Of a DNA stretch of 64,000 nt, positions 1 to 8,591 are shown piece after piece. Source of the stretch: Flavobacterium chungbukense (GTDB taxonomy: Bacteria; Bacteroidota; Bacteroidia; Flavobacteriales; Flavobacteriaceae). The notes below the pieces were generated by a model. It was not told the origin of the DNA. It saw nothing but the letters and a program-made list of their open reading frames with translations, and searched no databases. The stretch spans positions 186,001 to 250,000 of the forward strand of contig NZ_JAJGZV010000004.1 in the NCBI RefSeq assembly GCF_020805785.1, read 5' to 3'. The number at the start of each line of letters is the position of its first letter. The first letter of the stretch is position 1. The position numbers were made by a program, and so were the translations under genes.

Positions 1-180
1 GAACAATTCCGAATTGTAATTCGATGGCCCAAGCTGTTCGTACTGCACATCAAAAGTTCTAGTGGTCGGAAACTTATCTACTATGGCTTTTCCTAAGGTT
101 TTCATGCCCGGCTCCTTTTCCTGTGCCATGGTTTTTAAAGAAATAAAGACAACTAAAACGGAGATGATTTTGGATTTCAT
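1..180 (-). CDS. Exported protein, N-terminal fragment (cut by window edge)
   Basis: Only the first 60 codons are in the window; the gene continues beyond base 1. The start ATG (reverse complement of 178-180) opens a classic signal peptide: a Lys-rich start, a hydrophobic core, and a likely cleavage site after Met-Ala-Gln near residue 20. The visible mature part contains TRTFDVQYEQLGPSNYNSEL. I vaguely associate this with outer-membrane barrel families of Bacteroidota (DUF6268-like), but too little is visible to be sure. It is divergent from the sensor kinase and regulator genes and has a LytTR-like direct repeat upstream, so it is a plausible target of that system. Confidence 0.75.
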   Translation of the reverse strand, partial: MKSKIISVLVVFISLKTMAQEKEPGMKTLGKAIVDKFPTTRTFDVQYEQLGPSNYNSELF

Positions 181-227
181 AAATTAAGTGATGTAAAATT
201 TATTTTGGGATACATTGAAACTGGATC

Positions 228-235
228 CAAAAGTA
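228..235 (-). promoter_or_regulatory. Bacteroidota -7 promoter element for the divergent exported-protein gene
   Basis: On the minus strand this reads TACTTTTG, an exact match to the Bacteroidota -7 consensus TAnnTTTG. Transcription would start near 222, about 42 bases before the start codon at 180. The LytTR-like direct repeat at 269-297 then lies about 47-75 bases upstream of the start site, the usual place for an activator. Confidence 0.5.
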
Positions 236-268
236 AATGAGCCATACTTATTATAACAGTATTTTTAT

Positions 269-297
269 ACCAACGGCGTATGATTTATACGAACGGC
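269..297 (-). promoter_or_regulatory. LytTR-type direct-repeat operator
   Basis: Two direct repeats, GCCGTTCGT (289-297) and GCCGTTGGT (269-277) on the minus strand, lie exactly 20 bp apart. With flanks the repeat is 16 bp with a single mismatch (264-279 and 284-299). Each half resembles the known LytTR recognition element (core CCGTT followed by N, a purine, then T or G) in 8 of 9 positions, and the spacing is close to the usual two helical turns. The site lies between a LytTR regulator operon and a divergent gene, so the regulator at 1325-2044 is the obvious candidate ligand. That link is inference. Confidence 0.55.
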
Positions 298-346
298 GTT
301 AGTATAATTTATCCTTTACAAAGGGCTAAAAACTATACGATTATAT

Positions 347-354
347 TATTTTTG
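347..354 (+). promoter_or_regulatory. -7 promoter element before the sensor kinase
   Basis: TATTTTTG matches TAnnTTTG exactly. The predicted transcription start (about 360) coincides with the kinase ATG at 360, which suggests a leaderless or nearly leaderless mRNA, or that a later start codon is used. No convincing -33 TTG is visible at the usual distance, so the promoter may need an activator. Confidence 0.4.
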
Positions 355-359
355 CCGTT

Positions 360-1358
360 ATGACTATCTCCAAACTTTATCAAAACTTTTTCCTGCGAAA
401 TCTATTCGTAAATACACTTGTTTATTTAGTCATTTTAGCCTGTGTTTACGACGAAATAAAACTAGACGGACACAGCTGGTCTTATATTTTAAGTAAAATT
501 GCCGTTGGATATTTCCCGTGTATTGTTTGGATTACCATTTTCAATATCTGCATTATCAAACCTGTTTTATTCAAGAAAAAAGTCAAAACATTCTTTGTGC
601 TTCTTGCAGCTTATTGGACTGGTTTTTACTTTTTTATGAACTGGTTTTTTCCTCTTGTTGGTTTAGGAAATTTTAAAACCCTGCAAATATTATCGTTGAT
701 TATTAACGGAATGTTTTTCTATTTTATTCATGTTGTGATTACGAAAAAAATCATGGATGCGGATAAAGATATTATGAATTTTAAATCGGAACTTTCATTT
801 TTAAAACAACAATTGAATCCGCATTTTTTGTTGAATGCGATGAATAATCTTTACGGAGAAGCATTGGCTGAACCCGACAAAGTTCCGGATCGCATTCTAA
901 ATCTTTCAGATATGCTGCGTTACCAGATTGAAGCTTCTAAAAAAGATTATGTTTTATTGGAAGAAGAAATTGCGTTTATTAAAAAATATATCGAATATTA
1001 CACCTTTAGAAATGAAAGACTTATGGCAAAGCAAAAATTTGAAGGTGTTCATGACGAGATTGAAATTCCCCCTTTGTTCTTTTTACCTTTGGTAGAAAAT
1101 GCCGTTAAATTTTCTGCCGAAACTACAGAACCTTTTATTAATTTAGATTTAAAAGTAAAATGCCGCGGTATTATTTTTACCATAAAAAACAATTGTCTGG
1201 ATTCGGAATCGCGTCTTTCGAGCACCGGAATTGGAATTGAAAACCTAAAAAGACGTTTAGAAGTTTACGGTCTAAAACACCGTTTGAGCTGTAAAAAAGA
1301 GAAAAATATGTTTACCGTAAAATTATGCATATGGCATTTACCTACCGCTGTCTCATAA
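360..1358 (+). CDS. LytS/YehU-family sensor histidine kinase
   Basis: Membrane sensor kinase of the His_kinase (PF06580) type that pairs with LytTR regulators. About four hydrophobic segments (roughly residues 14-30, 43-66, 76-99, 106-127) precede the phosphoacceptor motif LNPHFLLNAMNNL, with His155. The ATP-binding part shows the N box LPLVENAVKFS (Asn247) and a G box TGIGIENLKRRL (289-300). There is no periplasmic sensor domain, so the signal is probably sensed within the membrane. The 3' end overlaps the response-regulator gene by 34 bp, so the two proteins are almost certainly made together. The phosphorylation target is presumably Asp59 of the next protein. Substrate signal unknown. Confidence 0.93.
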   Translation: MTISKLYQNFFLRNLFVNTLVYLVILACVYDEIKLDGHSWSYILSKIAVGYFPCIVWITIFNICIIKPVLFKKKVKTFFVLLAAYWTGFYFFMNWFFPLVGLGNFKTLQILSLIINGMFFYFIHVVITKKIMDADKDIMNFKSELSFLKQQLNPHFLLNAMNNLYGEALAEPDKVPDRILNLSDMLRYQIEASKKDYVLLEEEIAFIKKYIEYYTFRNERLMAKQKFEGVHDEIEIPPLFFLPLVENAVKFSAETTEPFINLDLKVKCRGIIFTIKNNCLDSESRLSSTGIGIENLKRRLEVYGLKHRLSCKKEKNMFTVKLCIWHLPTAVS

Positions 1359-2044
1359 TTGATGACGAATCACCGGCACACAAAGCCTTGATTTCGCATA
1401 TTTCTAAATTTGACGAACTGGAGCATTCCGGTAGCGCTTTTAATGGTATGGAAGCCATAAAACTGCTAAACGAAAACCAATACGACATTATTTTTTTAGA
1501 CATTAATATGCCTGTAATTTCTGGCGTAGAATTAATGGAATTACAACCGAATCGTCCGCTTACGATTGTCACAACGGCTTATTCTGATTTTGCACTTTCT
1601 GCCTACCAAAATGATGCAATTGATTACCTTTTAAAACCCATTTCGCCAGATAAATTTGCTAAAGCAATAGAAAAGGCAAAAACCTTTCATTCTGGAAATA
1701 ATCTTAAAAAGGAAGATAGCAGCAACGAAAAAATACTTTCTTGTCGCTCTAACGGGCAAATAATTGAAACTCCACTAATTGATATTTTATACGTTGAAAG
1801 TCTTGGCAATTATATGAAATTATACAGCCGAAAATTGAAATCTCCAATCATCATTTACGGTTCTCTTGCCAGCATTGCCACTGAGATTGACTGTTCTCAT
1901 TTTGTTCAGGTACATCGCTCGTTTATTGTAAATACCCGAGAAATAACTTCGGCTATCAATAAAACTTTAACAATGAGTAATGGAGAAATCATTCCGGTGG
2001 GAAGAAAGTATCAGATTTTGTTGGACAATTTGCTGATTAAATAA
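1325..2044 (+). CDS. LytTR-family response regulator transcription factor
   Basis: Residues about 5-120 form a receiver domain: acidic pair Asp13-Asp14, phosphoacceptor Asp59 in IIFLDINMP, Thr83/Thr84 and Lys104 in DYLLKP. Residues about 138-239 are a LytTR DNA-binding domain (ILYVESLGNYMKLYS, then FVQVHRSFIVN). The start is either the ATG at 1325 or the ATG at 1331; both lie inside the kinase gene. LytTR proteins bind paired direct repeats, and such a repeat is present at 269-297, upstream of the operon and of the divergent gene, so both autoregulation and control of the divergent gene are plausible. Confidence 0.94.
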   Translation: MHMAFTYRCLIIDDESPAHKALISHISKFDELEHSGSAFNGMEAIKLLNENQYDIIFLDINMPVISGVELMELQPNRPLTIVTTAYSDFALSAYQNDAIDYLLKPISPDKFAKAIEKAKTFHSGNNLKKEDSSNEKILSCRSNGQIIETPLIDILYVESLGNYMKLYSRKLKSPIIIYGSLASIATEIDCSHFVQVHRSFIVNTREITSAINKTLTMSNGEIIPVGRKYQILLDNLLIK

Positions 2045-2397
2045 TTGAGATGATTTTTCTCTTATTTTGTTTAGCTTTTCTTTAATTAAACTAAACAGAA
2101 AAGTAAACTTTTTTTTTAATCAAAACAAAAGAATTATTTTTCTTACAATATAAAATTCAAAAAATCAAAATCATTTTGTACTAAATCTAACACAATCTCA
2201 AACTCCTGCATACCCAATAATTACAGGAAATCTTACTTTTACGAAAACGTTATATGTCGTTAATTTAAACCAAATAAAAATATACTTATACGCAATTTCG
2301 CGAATTATTTTCTTAAAAAATATACTTATCTGGATAATTTTTCCTACTTAATTATTTAAATTCGCACGACACAACTATTTAGATTATTTTATAACCA
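2045..2397. other. Non-coding AT-rich stretch with a 14-bp direct repeat
   Basis: No gene of credible composition is seen here. AAAAATATACTTAT occurs twice, at 2276-2289 and 2316-2329, 40 bp apart (about four helical turns), roughly 70-120 bp before the next start codon, so it could be an operator or simply low-complexity sequence. A weak hairpin (TGTTTAG at 2068-2074 with CTAAACA at 2091-2097) shortly after the regulator gene might help terminate it. Confidence 0.35.
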
Positions 2398-2862
2398 ATG
2401 AGCATTTTTAATTTATTTAAACGATCAGATATAAAATGTCCGAGATGTCTTGGAAAAGGTTTTGTCTCTTGGGAAGATATTAATCGTTTAAACAGGCAAT
2501 TAAAATGGGTTCCCGCTCCTTGCGCTTATTGTAATGCAAAAGGAAAAGTCGAAAAAAAGATGCTTTCTATGGTTGACGTAGATTGCATGTATCTCACCAT
2601 CGATTTGCCAGAATCTGTACTAGATAAAATAAAAGAAGGCGATCTGGAAACAATTGAAAAAGGCAAACAACGCGAACTTTTTGTAGATTCTTTAATACAA
2701 TATGCAGAGCATCATTATGTAACTCAAAATATGGATGCCGAAAGCATTGCAAACTTATATTTAAGCAACGAAGCCGAAAATGCCCCTTTTTCTGCAACAC
2801 GAGAAGAATTAATAAAATACATTCAAGGCGTTATCAATCTCAAAAAGTCGACTTTAAACTAA
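2398..2862 (+). CDS. Zinc-ribbon protein of unknown function (DnaJ-type CxxCxGxG motif)
   Basis: A 154-aa protein with two paired-cysteine knuckles: CPRCLGKG (Cys14, Cys17) and CAYCNAKGK (Cys42, Cys45). This resembles half of a DnaJ cysteine-rich zinc domain and probably binds one zinc ion. The rest (about 55-154) is charged and helical with no family I recognise. There is no signal peptide or membrane segment, so it is cytoplasmic. It stands alone, with long non-coding stretches on both sides. It is not a DnaJ: no J domain or HPD motif is present. Confidence 0.8.
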   Translation: MSIFNLFKRSDIKCPRCLGKGFVSWEDINRLNRQLKWVPAPCAYCNAKGKVEKKMLSMVDVDCMYLTIDLPESVLDKIKEGDLETIEKGKQRELFVDSLIQYAEHHYVTQNMDAESIANLYLSNEAENAPFSATREELIKYIQGVINLKKSTLN

Positions 2863-2867
2863 ACAAC

Positions 2868-2907
2868 CTTTACAACTTTGCCACTTTATACCTCTGCATC
2901 TTAAAAA
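2868..2907. repeat. Degenerate octamer tandem array, CTTTGCAY-like
   Basis: Five consecutive 8-base units in register: CTTTACAA, CTTTGCCA, CTTTATAC, CTCTGCAT, CTTAAAAA. The array starts 5 bases after a stop codon. A related array with the same 8-base period (CTTAGCAY) lies at 48899-48938. Confidence 0.55.
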
Positions 2908-3040
2908 CAAAAAACAGGTATAAATACGTATAGCCACAATTTTATTTTGGCGTAAACTTGCTGTGAATAATTTTTAGTTTAGAATAAGGTTTTCTTCTAG
3001 AAGGCTTTTAAATTTTTTGTCACTTTTTTTGGAACACAGA

Positions 3041-3086
3041 AGTGGAATTTCAAATCGCTGGTACCGATATGAAATTTCACTTTTTT
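3041..3086 (+). terminator. Hairpin with T-tract, probable intrinsic terminator
   Basis: AGTGGAATTTCA (3041-3052) pairs with TGAAATTTCACT (3070-3081) with one mismatch, and the inner ATCG/CGAT bases can extend the stem. A run of T follows on the plus strand (3081-3086). It lies about 180 bp after the zinc-ribbon gene and before the promoter at 3171, which fits termination of that upstream transcript. Confidence 0.55.
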
Positions 3087-3170
3087 ATTTTATAAGTATC
3101 CTCAAATATGTACAAAGTCATAAAATACGATCGCTCGATTCTTTTCTCTTCTTTCTTTCAAATCTGCCGC

Positions 3171-3201
3171 TTTTGACCCTAAAAAAAAAGCCTTATTTTT
3201 G
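3171..3201 (+). promoter_or_regulatory. Promoter of the TMEM143-like gene (-33 TTTTG, -7 TATTTTTG)
   Basis: TTTTG at 3171-3175 and TATTTTTG at 3194-3201 form a well-spaced Bacteroidota promoter, with 21 bases from the TTG to the TA. The start site is expected near 3207, giving a leader of about 35 bases to the ATG at 3242. Confidence 0.6.
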
Positions 3202-3241
3202 CATTCTGTAAACGCCACGAAATTAAAGCCCAGAAATCGAT

Positions 3242-4471
3242 ATGATACGAGAACATTATATTCCGTTTAATAAAGAGTTTTTACTCGAACAGCAAATTGC
3301 CGTCTTTGCGGAAGATGCTAAAAAAGCGGAAGATTTTAAGAAACTTTTCGATATTATCGAACATTATTATCACTATGAATCTTTTAATTTAAATCGAAAT
3401 CTAAAGCAAAATTATGCGCTTTACGATCCAGATTTAAGCGAAAAAGAACGCGAGCAGTTTATCAATAAAAGTGATTTTCCTGTTTTTAAAGAAACGCTTT
3501 TGAAAGTTTTAGAACGCGGAAATTATTACAGAATTGATCAGAATGCTTTGGATAAAGCTTTTAAGGAATCTGATTTGATTGGCTTAAATCTTTCTATCGA
3601 TTTTAATGCTTTTAAAGATTTCGAACTCTACGCAAGAGGCCATCATAAAAGTAAAGAAAAAATCAAAAAATACTTTTTCTGGACAAAAGAAGTCGAAATT
3701 GAATATTACGATCGTATCTTAATTTATTTGAATTACAGCGATGCCGATTATCTTAAAAGCAAAAAAGTCAAATTAGGAAAAATGCCAATTGATCCTGGCT
3801 CCATTGGATTGAAAATTTTCAAACGAGTTCCTAAAAACGATCTTGAAACGATTTTTCCGAATGCGATTCCGAAAATGTCTTTAAAAGACAAAATGCTGCT
3901 TTGGATTCCAGCAGTTTTTGGTGGAATTTCGTTATTAAGCGCTAAAGTAATTCCAGCTCTGATTAATATGTATGATGCGTATCAGACTGGAGAAACTATC
4001 GATTTACTCAACAGTAAAACTTCCTTAAATCAAGGTTTAATCGCTTTAGGAATTTTGGCTGTTTATTGCTTTCGTCAATACAATAATTTTATAAACAAAA
4101 AAATTAGATACTCCAAAACACTCTCTGACAGTTTATATTTTAAAAATGTCGGAAACAACAGCGGTGCATTCTATTCTCTTTTAAATTCATCTGAAGAAGA
4201 AGCTTTAAAAGAAACCATTCTAGCTTATACTTTTTTACACGAAAGTCAAAATCCATTAACCGCAGAAGAACTCGACGACCAAATCGAATCTTGGTTTAAA
4301 ACAAAATTAAATACCGATCTAGATTTTGACATACATGATGCTTTGCTGAAATTAAAAAGCATTGGACTAGGTTTAGAAAACAATGGAAAATGGAGCGTAA
4401 TTCCGTCAAACGATGCCTTAATTACAATTGATGAATTGTGGGATAATGTTTTTGAGTATAACCAAAAATAG
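3242..4471 (+). CDS. TMEM143 family protein (DUF3754)
   Basis: A 409-aa protein with the architecture of the DUF3754/TMEM143 family: a soluble N-terminal half beginning REHYIPFNKEFLLEQ, then two hydrophobic segments (about residues 219-243 and 264-282), then a C-terminal cytoplasmic region of about 120 residues. The family's function is unknown; the eukaryotic relatives are mitochondrial membrane proteins. No catalytic motif is apparent. It has its own promoter at 3171-3201 and is followed after 93 bp by another membrane protein. Confidence 0.8.
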   Translation: MIREHYIPFNKEFLLEQQIAVFAEDAKKAEDFKKLFDIIEHYYHYESFNLNRNLKQNYALYDPDLSEKEREQFINKSDFPVFKETLLKVLERGNYYRIDQNALDKAFKESDLIGLNLSIDFNAFKDFELYARGHHKSKEKIKKYFFWTKEVEIEYYDRILIYLNYSDADYLKSKKVKLGKMPIDPGSIGLKIFKRVPKNDLETIFPNAIPKMSLKDKMLLWIPAVFGGISLLSAKVIPALINMYDAYQTGETIDLLNSKTSLNQGLIALGILAVYCFRQYNNFINKKIRYSKTLSDSLYFKNVGNNSGAFYSLLNSSEEEALKETILAYTFLHESQNPLTAEELDDQIESWFKTKLNTDLDFDIHDALLKLKSIGLGLENNGKWSVIPSNDALITIDELWDNVFEYNQK

Positions 4472-4564
4472 GTTTGTTATTTTTATTTTGCAGTTTATTG
4501 CCTTCCGATTAACGTAAGAGAAATTTCATTAGATTTACTGCAACCTAACTATAAAACCACAAAA

Positions 4565-5029
4565 ATGAGAACCTTAGACCAATGGTTTGCAGAGTATGCT
4601 GTAAGTCACCAAAACCCTAAAAACAAAGCCATACACTACATTTGTGTACCAGCCATTTTCTTTTCTATTGTCGGATTGTTAATGAGCATTCCGAGTTCAA
4701 TTATTTCAAGTACGTTAAAACTAAATGCGCCAATTATCGAAAATTGGGCTTTTATCGTTTTGCTTTTTGTTCTTGTTTTCTATATCAGATTATCAATTGC
4801 AATGGCTATTAAAATTGCTATTTTTTCTATGCTTTGTTTGGTTATAAATTACTACATCGGAAAATTAGTTCCGTTATGGGCTTTCTCAATCGGCGCATTT
4901 ATTATTGCCTGGATTGGACAATTTTACGGACATAATATTGAAGGAAAAAAACCATCTTTCCTTAAAGATCTTCAGTTTTTATTAATTGGGCCAGCTTGGG
5001 TTGTAGAAAATTTGTTTTCTAGAAAATAG
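4565..5029 (+). CDS. Mpo1-like / DUF962 membrane protein
   Basis: This matches the YGL010w/Mpo1-like family (DUF962): the N-terminal signature of Asp5-Gln-Trp, then SHQNPKNKAIHYICVP with His15 and His24, and the C-terminal IGQFYGHNIEGKKPSF. About four hydrophobic segments lie between. Yeast Mpo1 is an iron(II)-dependent dioxygenase that alpha-oxidises 2-hydroxy fatty acids of phytosphingosine breakdown; the histidines seen here are the conserved putative iron ligands. The reaction in this organism is inferred. The next gene starts 7 bp downstream, so the two are probably co-transcribed. Confidence 0.85.
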   Translation: MRTLDQWFAEYAVSHQNPKNKAIHYICVPAIFFSIVGLLMSIPSSIISSTLKLNAPIIENWAFIVLLFVLVFYIRLSIAMAIKIAIFSMLCLVINYYIGKLVPLWAFSIGAFIIAWIGQFYGHNIEGKKPSFLKDLQFLLIGPAWVVENLFSRK

Positions 5030-5036
5030 AACTAAA

Positions 5037-5903
5037 ATGAAAGCAGAAAAAACAAGTAGAACGGCACAATACATGGCGTTCTTTCGAGCATTGGAAACAC
5101 AACGTAAAGAAAGATTGTTTTCAGATCCTTATGCCATCAATTTTATAGACTCAAAATTAAGACTTGCAGCTCAATTGTATAAATATCCGGTTGTTGCAAA
5201 ATATATTGATAATATTATACAAAAAAAGATTCCAGGAGCTTTGTCTTCTGGAATTGCAAGAACAAAATATATTGATGATTTACTTAAAAATGCGGTTTCA
5301 AATGGCATACAACAAGTTATAATTTTGGGCGCGGGATTTGACACAAGAGCAGTACGTCTCGATTTTCTAAAAAATATTCCTGTAATAGAAATTGATCATC
5401 CGAATACATCAAATTTCAAAGCTGAAGTTTATAAAAACAGGATTGGGCAAATTCCTCAAAACATACTTTTTCTTCAAATTGATTTTAATAAACAAAATCT
5501 AGATCAATTAGCATTAGAAAACAATGTAGACTTTTCTAAACCAACTGCAATAATTTGGGAAGGTGTAACAAATTATCTAACGGAAAATGCTGTAAAAAGC
5601 ACTTTTGCTTTTATTTCAAAATTCGCTGCTGACAGCCATATTATTTTTACTTACGTACATAAAAATATTCTTTTAAAGCCAGAATCTTTTTTGGGCGGTA
5701 AAAAACTTCTGGAAGATCTTAAAAACCTAGAAGAACATTGGACATTTGGTTTTATGCCAGAAGAGCTTCAAAATTATTTAAAGCAATTTGATATTGAACT
5801 TTTAGAAGATTTGGGCGCCAATGAATATCGTGAAAAATTTCTCGAAAACCGATCTGAAAAAGGTTATGAATTTTACAGAACTGCGATTGGTGTAAAAAAG
5901 TAA
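5037..5903 (+). CDS. Class I SAM-dependent methyltransferase, LCM-like family
   Basis: A 288-aa member of the leucine carboxyl methyltransferase-like family (PF04072, TIGR00027 type). The signature SAM-binding motif VIILGAGFDTRAVRLDF lies at about residues 94-110, and an acidic loop (IEIDHP) follows. The segment IIWEGVTNYLTENAV near 180 corresponds to motif 3 of this family. The physiological substrate of the bacterial members is not known. It lies 7 bp after the Mpo1-like gene; both may act on lipids or secondary metabolites, but that is speculation. Confidence 0.88.
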   Translation: MKAEKTSRTAQYMAFFRALETQRKERLFSDPYAINFIDSKLRLAAQLYKYPVVAKYIDNIIQKKIPGALSSGIARTKYIDDLLKNAVSNGIQQVIILGAGFDTRAVRLDFLKNIPVIEIDHPNTSNFKAEVYKNRIGQIPQNILFLQIDFNKQNLDQLALENNVDFSKPTAIIWEGVTNYLTENAVKSTFAFISKFAADSHIIFTYVHKNILLKPESFLGGKKLLEDLKNLEEHWTFGFMPEELQNYLKQFDIELLEDLGANEYREKFLENRSEKGYEFYRTAIGVKK

Positions 5904-6058
5904 GCTATTTAAAAGATATTCTTACTATATAAAATCTTCAAAATAATTTTGTGGTTTTTGCTAATATTTTCTTAATAAAAAAACAACGAACGGTATAATA
6001 TAAACTTTTACAATTCGTTAAACAATTAAGAAATAAACAAATAAAAAACCACAAACAG

Positions 6059-7902
6059 ATGAAAAAAATCTACCTTTTGTTATTCTTTGCCGTTGTTAGC
6101 AATCTATTCTCTCAAAACGGAAAAATCTATCTAAAAAATTCAAAATTCAACATTGGCAAACCCAATACGTATGTTTATGAACCTCCTCAAGGTCTCGCAA
6201 TAAAAGACAACGCGAAAGCAAATTTTCTTTACATCACGCCTACTGATTTTTCTTCTGACATTAGTCCGCTGAAAAGAAGTGGAAAACGTTATGAGTTTAC
6301 AGCAAAGGTTCCTGATTCTGTCAGAGTAATTCTAGTAACAATAAACGATTCACAAAAAATTGCAGACAGCAATAATGAAAAAGGTTATTCTGTACTTTTA
6401 AAAACACAAAATGATATTGAATTGGGAAAGAGTTTGATAAACGAAATTTATGTTAGAAGTAATGGAAGTTACTTTTTAAGACTAAAATCAGATCCAAAAA
6501 GAGAAGATTTAATTGCTGAATATGATGCCATATTCGCAAAATATCCGAAATTAAGAGATGATATCGTTTCTTTAGAATATTTATACACTAAAAAATCTCT
6601 CAACAGAGAACAAGGAGAGAAAGACCTTCTAGCTTTTGCCGATATAGGTGTACAAAAAAATACCGAAGAATATTTGACTGCTGCTTATAATATCTATAGT
6701 TCTAATAATGATACGCAAGATAAAGCTCTAAAATTGAGAAAAGAAATTTCAGAAAAGTATCCTGCAAATAGAATTGATGCAATGGATTTATTCGAAAATT
6801 CTATGATCAGCCTAATAAAACAGAAGCTTCTATTTTAGAAAGCCTTACTACTTTTAAAACAAAATATTCTAACGATACTTCTAAAAGGTCTCTAAGCTAT
6901 TTTTATTCCGCTTTGGTGCCTATATATCTAGATAAAGGAGAATTAGAAAAGGCTATTGCCTGCGAACCTTATATAAATCTTCCAGCAGACTCCTATAATA
7001 ATTTTGCTTGGGGTCAATCAGGCGGTGATTTAACAATGCCTGTAAAAGATATTGATTTTGTCACTAAAGTTTCTAAACGATCATTAGACATTCTTGAAGC
7101 AAAACGAAAAGAATGTTACACTCCTGATTATAATGGCAAATTCAATATGTTTGCCGATACTTATGCGATTCTGCTTTATAAACAAGGTAAATATGAAGAA
7201 GCTTTTAAATACCAAAGCGGAGTGAAAGCACTAAACGGATTGGATGCTGGTGGGAAAGAGCGCTATTTAGCAATGTTAGATAAATTAAAAAGTAAAGATG
7301 AAGTAAAAGCTTATATTGAAGACGAAATCAGTAAAGTCAATACATCACCTGCATTTCTTTCTAAACTTAAAGAAGTTTACATAGAAAAAAAATTACCTCT
7401 TGCTGAATATGATGCGATAAAACAAAAGACAGATTTATTAGCAAAAGAAAACAAGAGCAAAGATCTTCTTTCAAAATTTGGAAGCGCAACTGCTTACGAT
7501 TTTACTCTTAAAAATATGGAAGGAAAAGAAATTAAACTTTCAGATTATAAAGGCAAAATTGTTGTACTTGATTTTTGGGCTACGTGGTGCGGGCCATGCA
7601 AAGCATCTTTTCCTAAAATGCAGGATTTAGTTACCAAATATAAAGGAAAAGACGTCGCTTTCTTATTTGTAAATACTTGGGAAAATGGCAAAGAAGACGA
7701 AATATTTAAAAACGTGACAGGTTATATCGCCGAGAAAAAATTTGACTTTAATGTTATTTTTGATTCTAAACAAGAAGTGGTTACCAATTATAAGATTGAA
7801 GCTATTCCAACACGTATTGTAATTGATAAAAATGGCAGTATTCTAGCTTATGATAACTCAAATACTAATATAGCTGAGCTTATTGAAGAGCAATTAAAAT
7901 AA
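6059..7902 (+). pseudogene. TlpA-like thioredoxin-domain protein, split by a frameshift
   Basis: Two partial frames together make one flavobacterial TlpA/ResA-like exported protein. The first (6059-6838) begins with a signal peptide ending near FSQ and an all-beta N-terminal domain. The second (first in-frame ATG-type codon near 6913, stop 7902) carries the C-terminal thioredoxin domain with VLDFWATWCGPCKASFPKMQ. Reading the second frame upstream without stops gives FYDQPNKTEASILESLTTF directly after the point where the first frame reads DLFE. One extra A in the AAAA run at 6795-6798 restores one 614-codon frame. So the gene is either truly broken or carries a one-base sequencing or assembly error. 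The intact product would reduce disulfides in the periplasm. Confidence 0.85.
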
Positions 7903-7932
7903 GTATTCTCTTATTTTTAAAACAAAAAAATG

Positions 7933-7951
7933 TACTTTTGATATATCAAAA
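7933..7951 (+). promoter_or_regulatory. -7 element overlapped by a 16-bp palindrome
   Basis: TACTTTTG (7933-7940) matches TAnnTTTG and is 20 bases before the ATG at 7960. It overlaps the perfect palindrome TTTTGATATATCAAAA (7936-7951). A palindrome across the start region would suit a repressor, but no candidate protein is evident. Confidence 0.45.
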
Positions 7952-7959
7952 TTAGATTT

Positions 7960-8460
7960 ATGATACAGCTTATTTGGGGAATATTAAACATTGTTACATT
8001 TTTTGCACTTATTGCTTTTTGCTGGAAAAAAGCAGTTGAAATCCGTCAAAAAATGGGAATTTTTGTTGCTGTTCTTTTTTCATTTTTTGCTTTGTCTTTT
8101 ATTACAAAACCTGGTAATAGCTCAGAGTATAAAAAATTTGAATTTGAAAATAAGAAAGTAAGCCAAAAAATAAATCGTAACACGCATTTCTCAGAGATTA
8201 CTCTAGAAGACGATTTGGCAACAAAAATGGAGTTGAGCGTTCTTTATGATGATGAAAATGCAATTTCAGCAGTTGTTACCAGAAGTGGTTTTGTTAGCGG
8301 TACAGAATGGCAAACTCATAATATCTTTGTAAATAAATTGGAAAAAAAAGATAGCTATCAATATTCAGTCACCGGCAACAGAAAATGGAAAATTCTAGGA
8401 ATTGAGCTATATTCAGAATTTAAACAATATAGAGGAATGAAAGAATTTAAACCTAAATAG
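7960..8460 (+). CDS. Hypothetical membrane protein
   Basis: I do not recognise a family for this 166-aa protein. Two hydrophobic segments sit at the N terminus (about 3-22 and 33-50), separated by a short basic loop (KKAVEIRQK). The remaining ~110 residues are polar and beta-rich, with no cysteines, and probably lie outside the cytoplasm. It has its own -7 element just upstream and a strong terminator just downstream, so it appears to be transcribed alone. Confidence 0.75.
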   Translation: MIQLIWGILNIVTFFALIAFCWKKAVEIRQKMGIFVAVLFSFFALSFITKPGNSSEYKKFEFENKKVSQKINRNTHFSEITLEDDLATKMELSVLYDDENAISAVVTRSGFVSGTEWQTHNIFVNKLEKKDSYQYSVTGNRKWKILGIELYSEFKQYRGMKEFKPK

Positions 8461-8490
8461 ATTTTACATTTTTCCTTCAAACAGATTCTA

Positions 8491-8529
8491 AAAGGACAAA
8501 AAGAATTCTATCTTTTTTGTCCTTTTTTT
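8491..8529 (+). terminator. Intrinsic terminator after the hypothetical membrane protein
   Basis: AAAGGACAAAAAGA (8491-8504) pairs with TCTTTTTTGTCCTTT (8511-8525) across a six-base loop, with one bulged base, and runs into a T-tract (8523-8529). Confidence 0.75.
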
Positions 8530-8591
8530 AAATGTAAACCTATTCTTTTTGTAGCCAAAATTCATTATCAATCCGTATTAATTTATAATAA

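Noticed and set aside
3017..3211. Possible 64-codon plus-strand gene
   Set aside because: It runs across the terminator hairpin (3041-3086) and the promoter (3171-3201) of the next gene, and its composition is low complexity.
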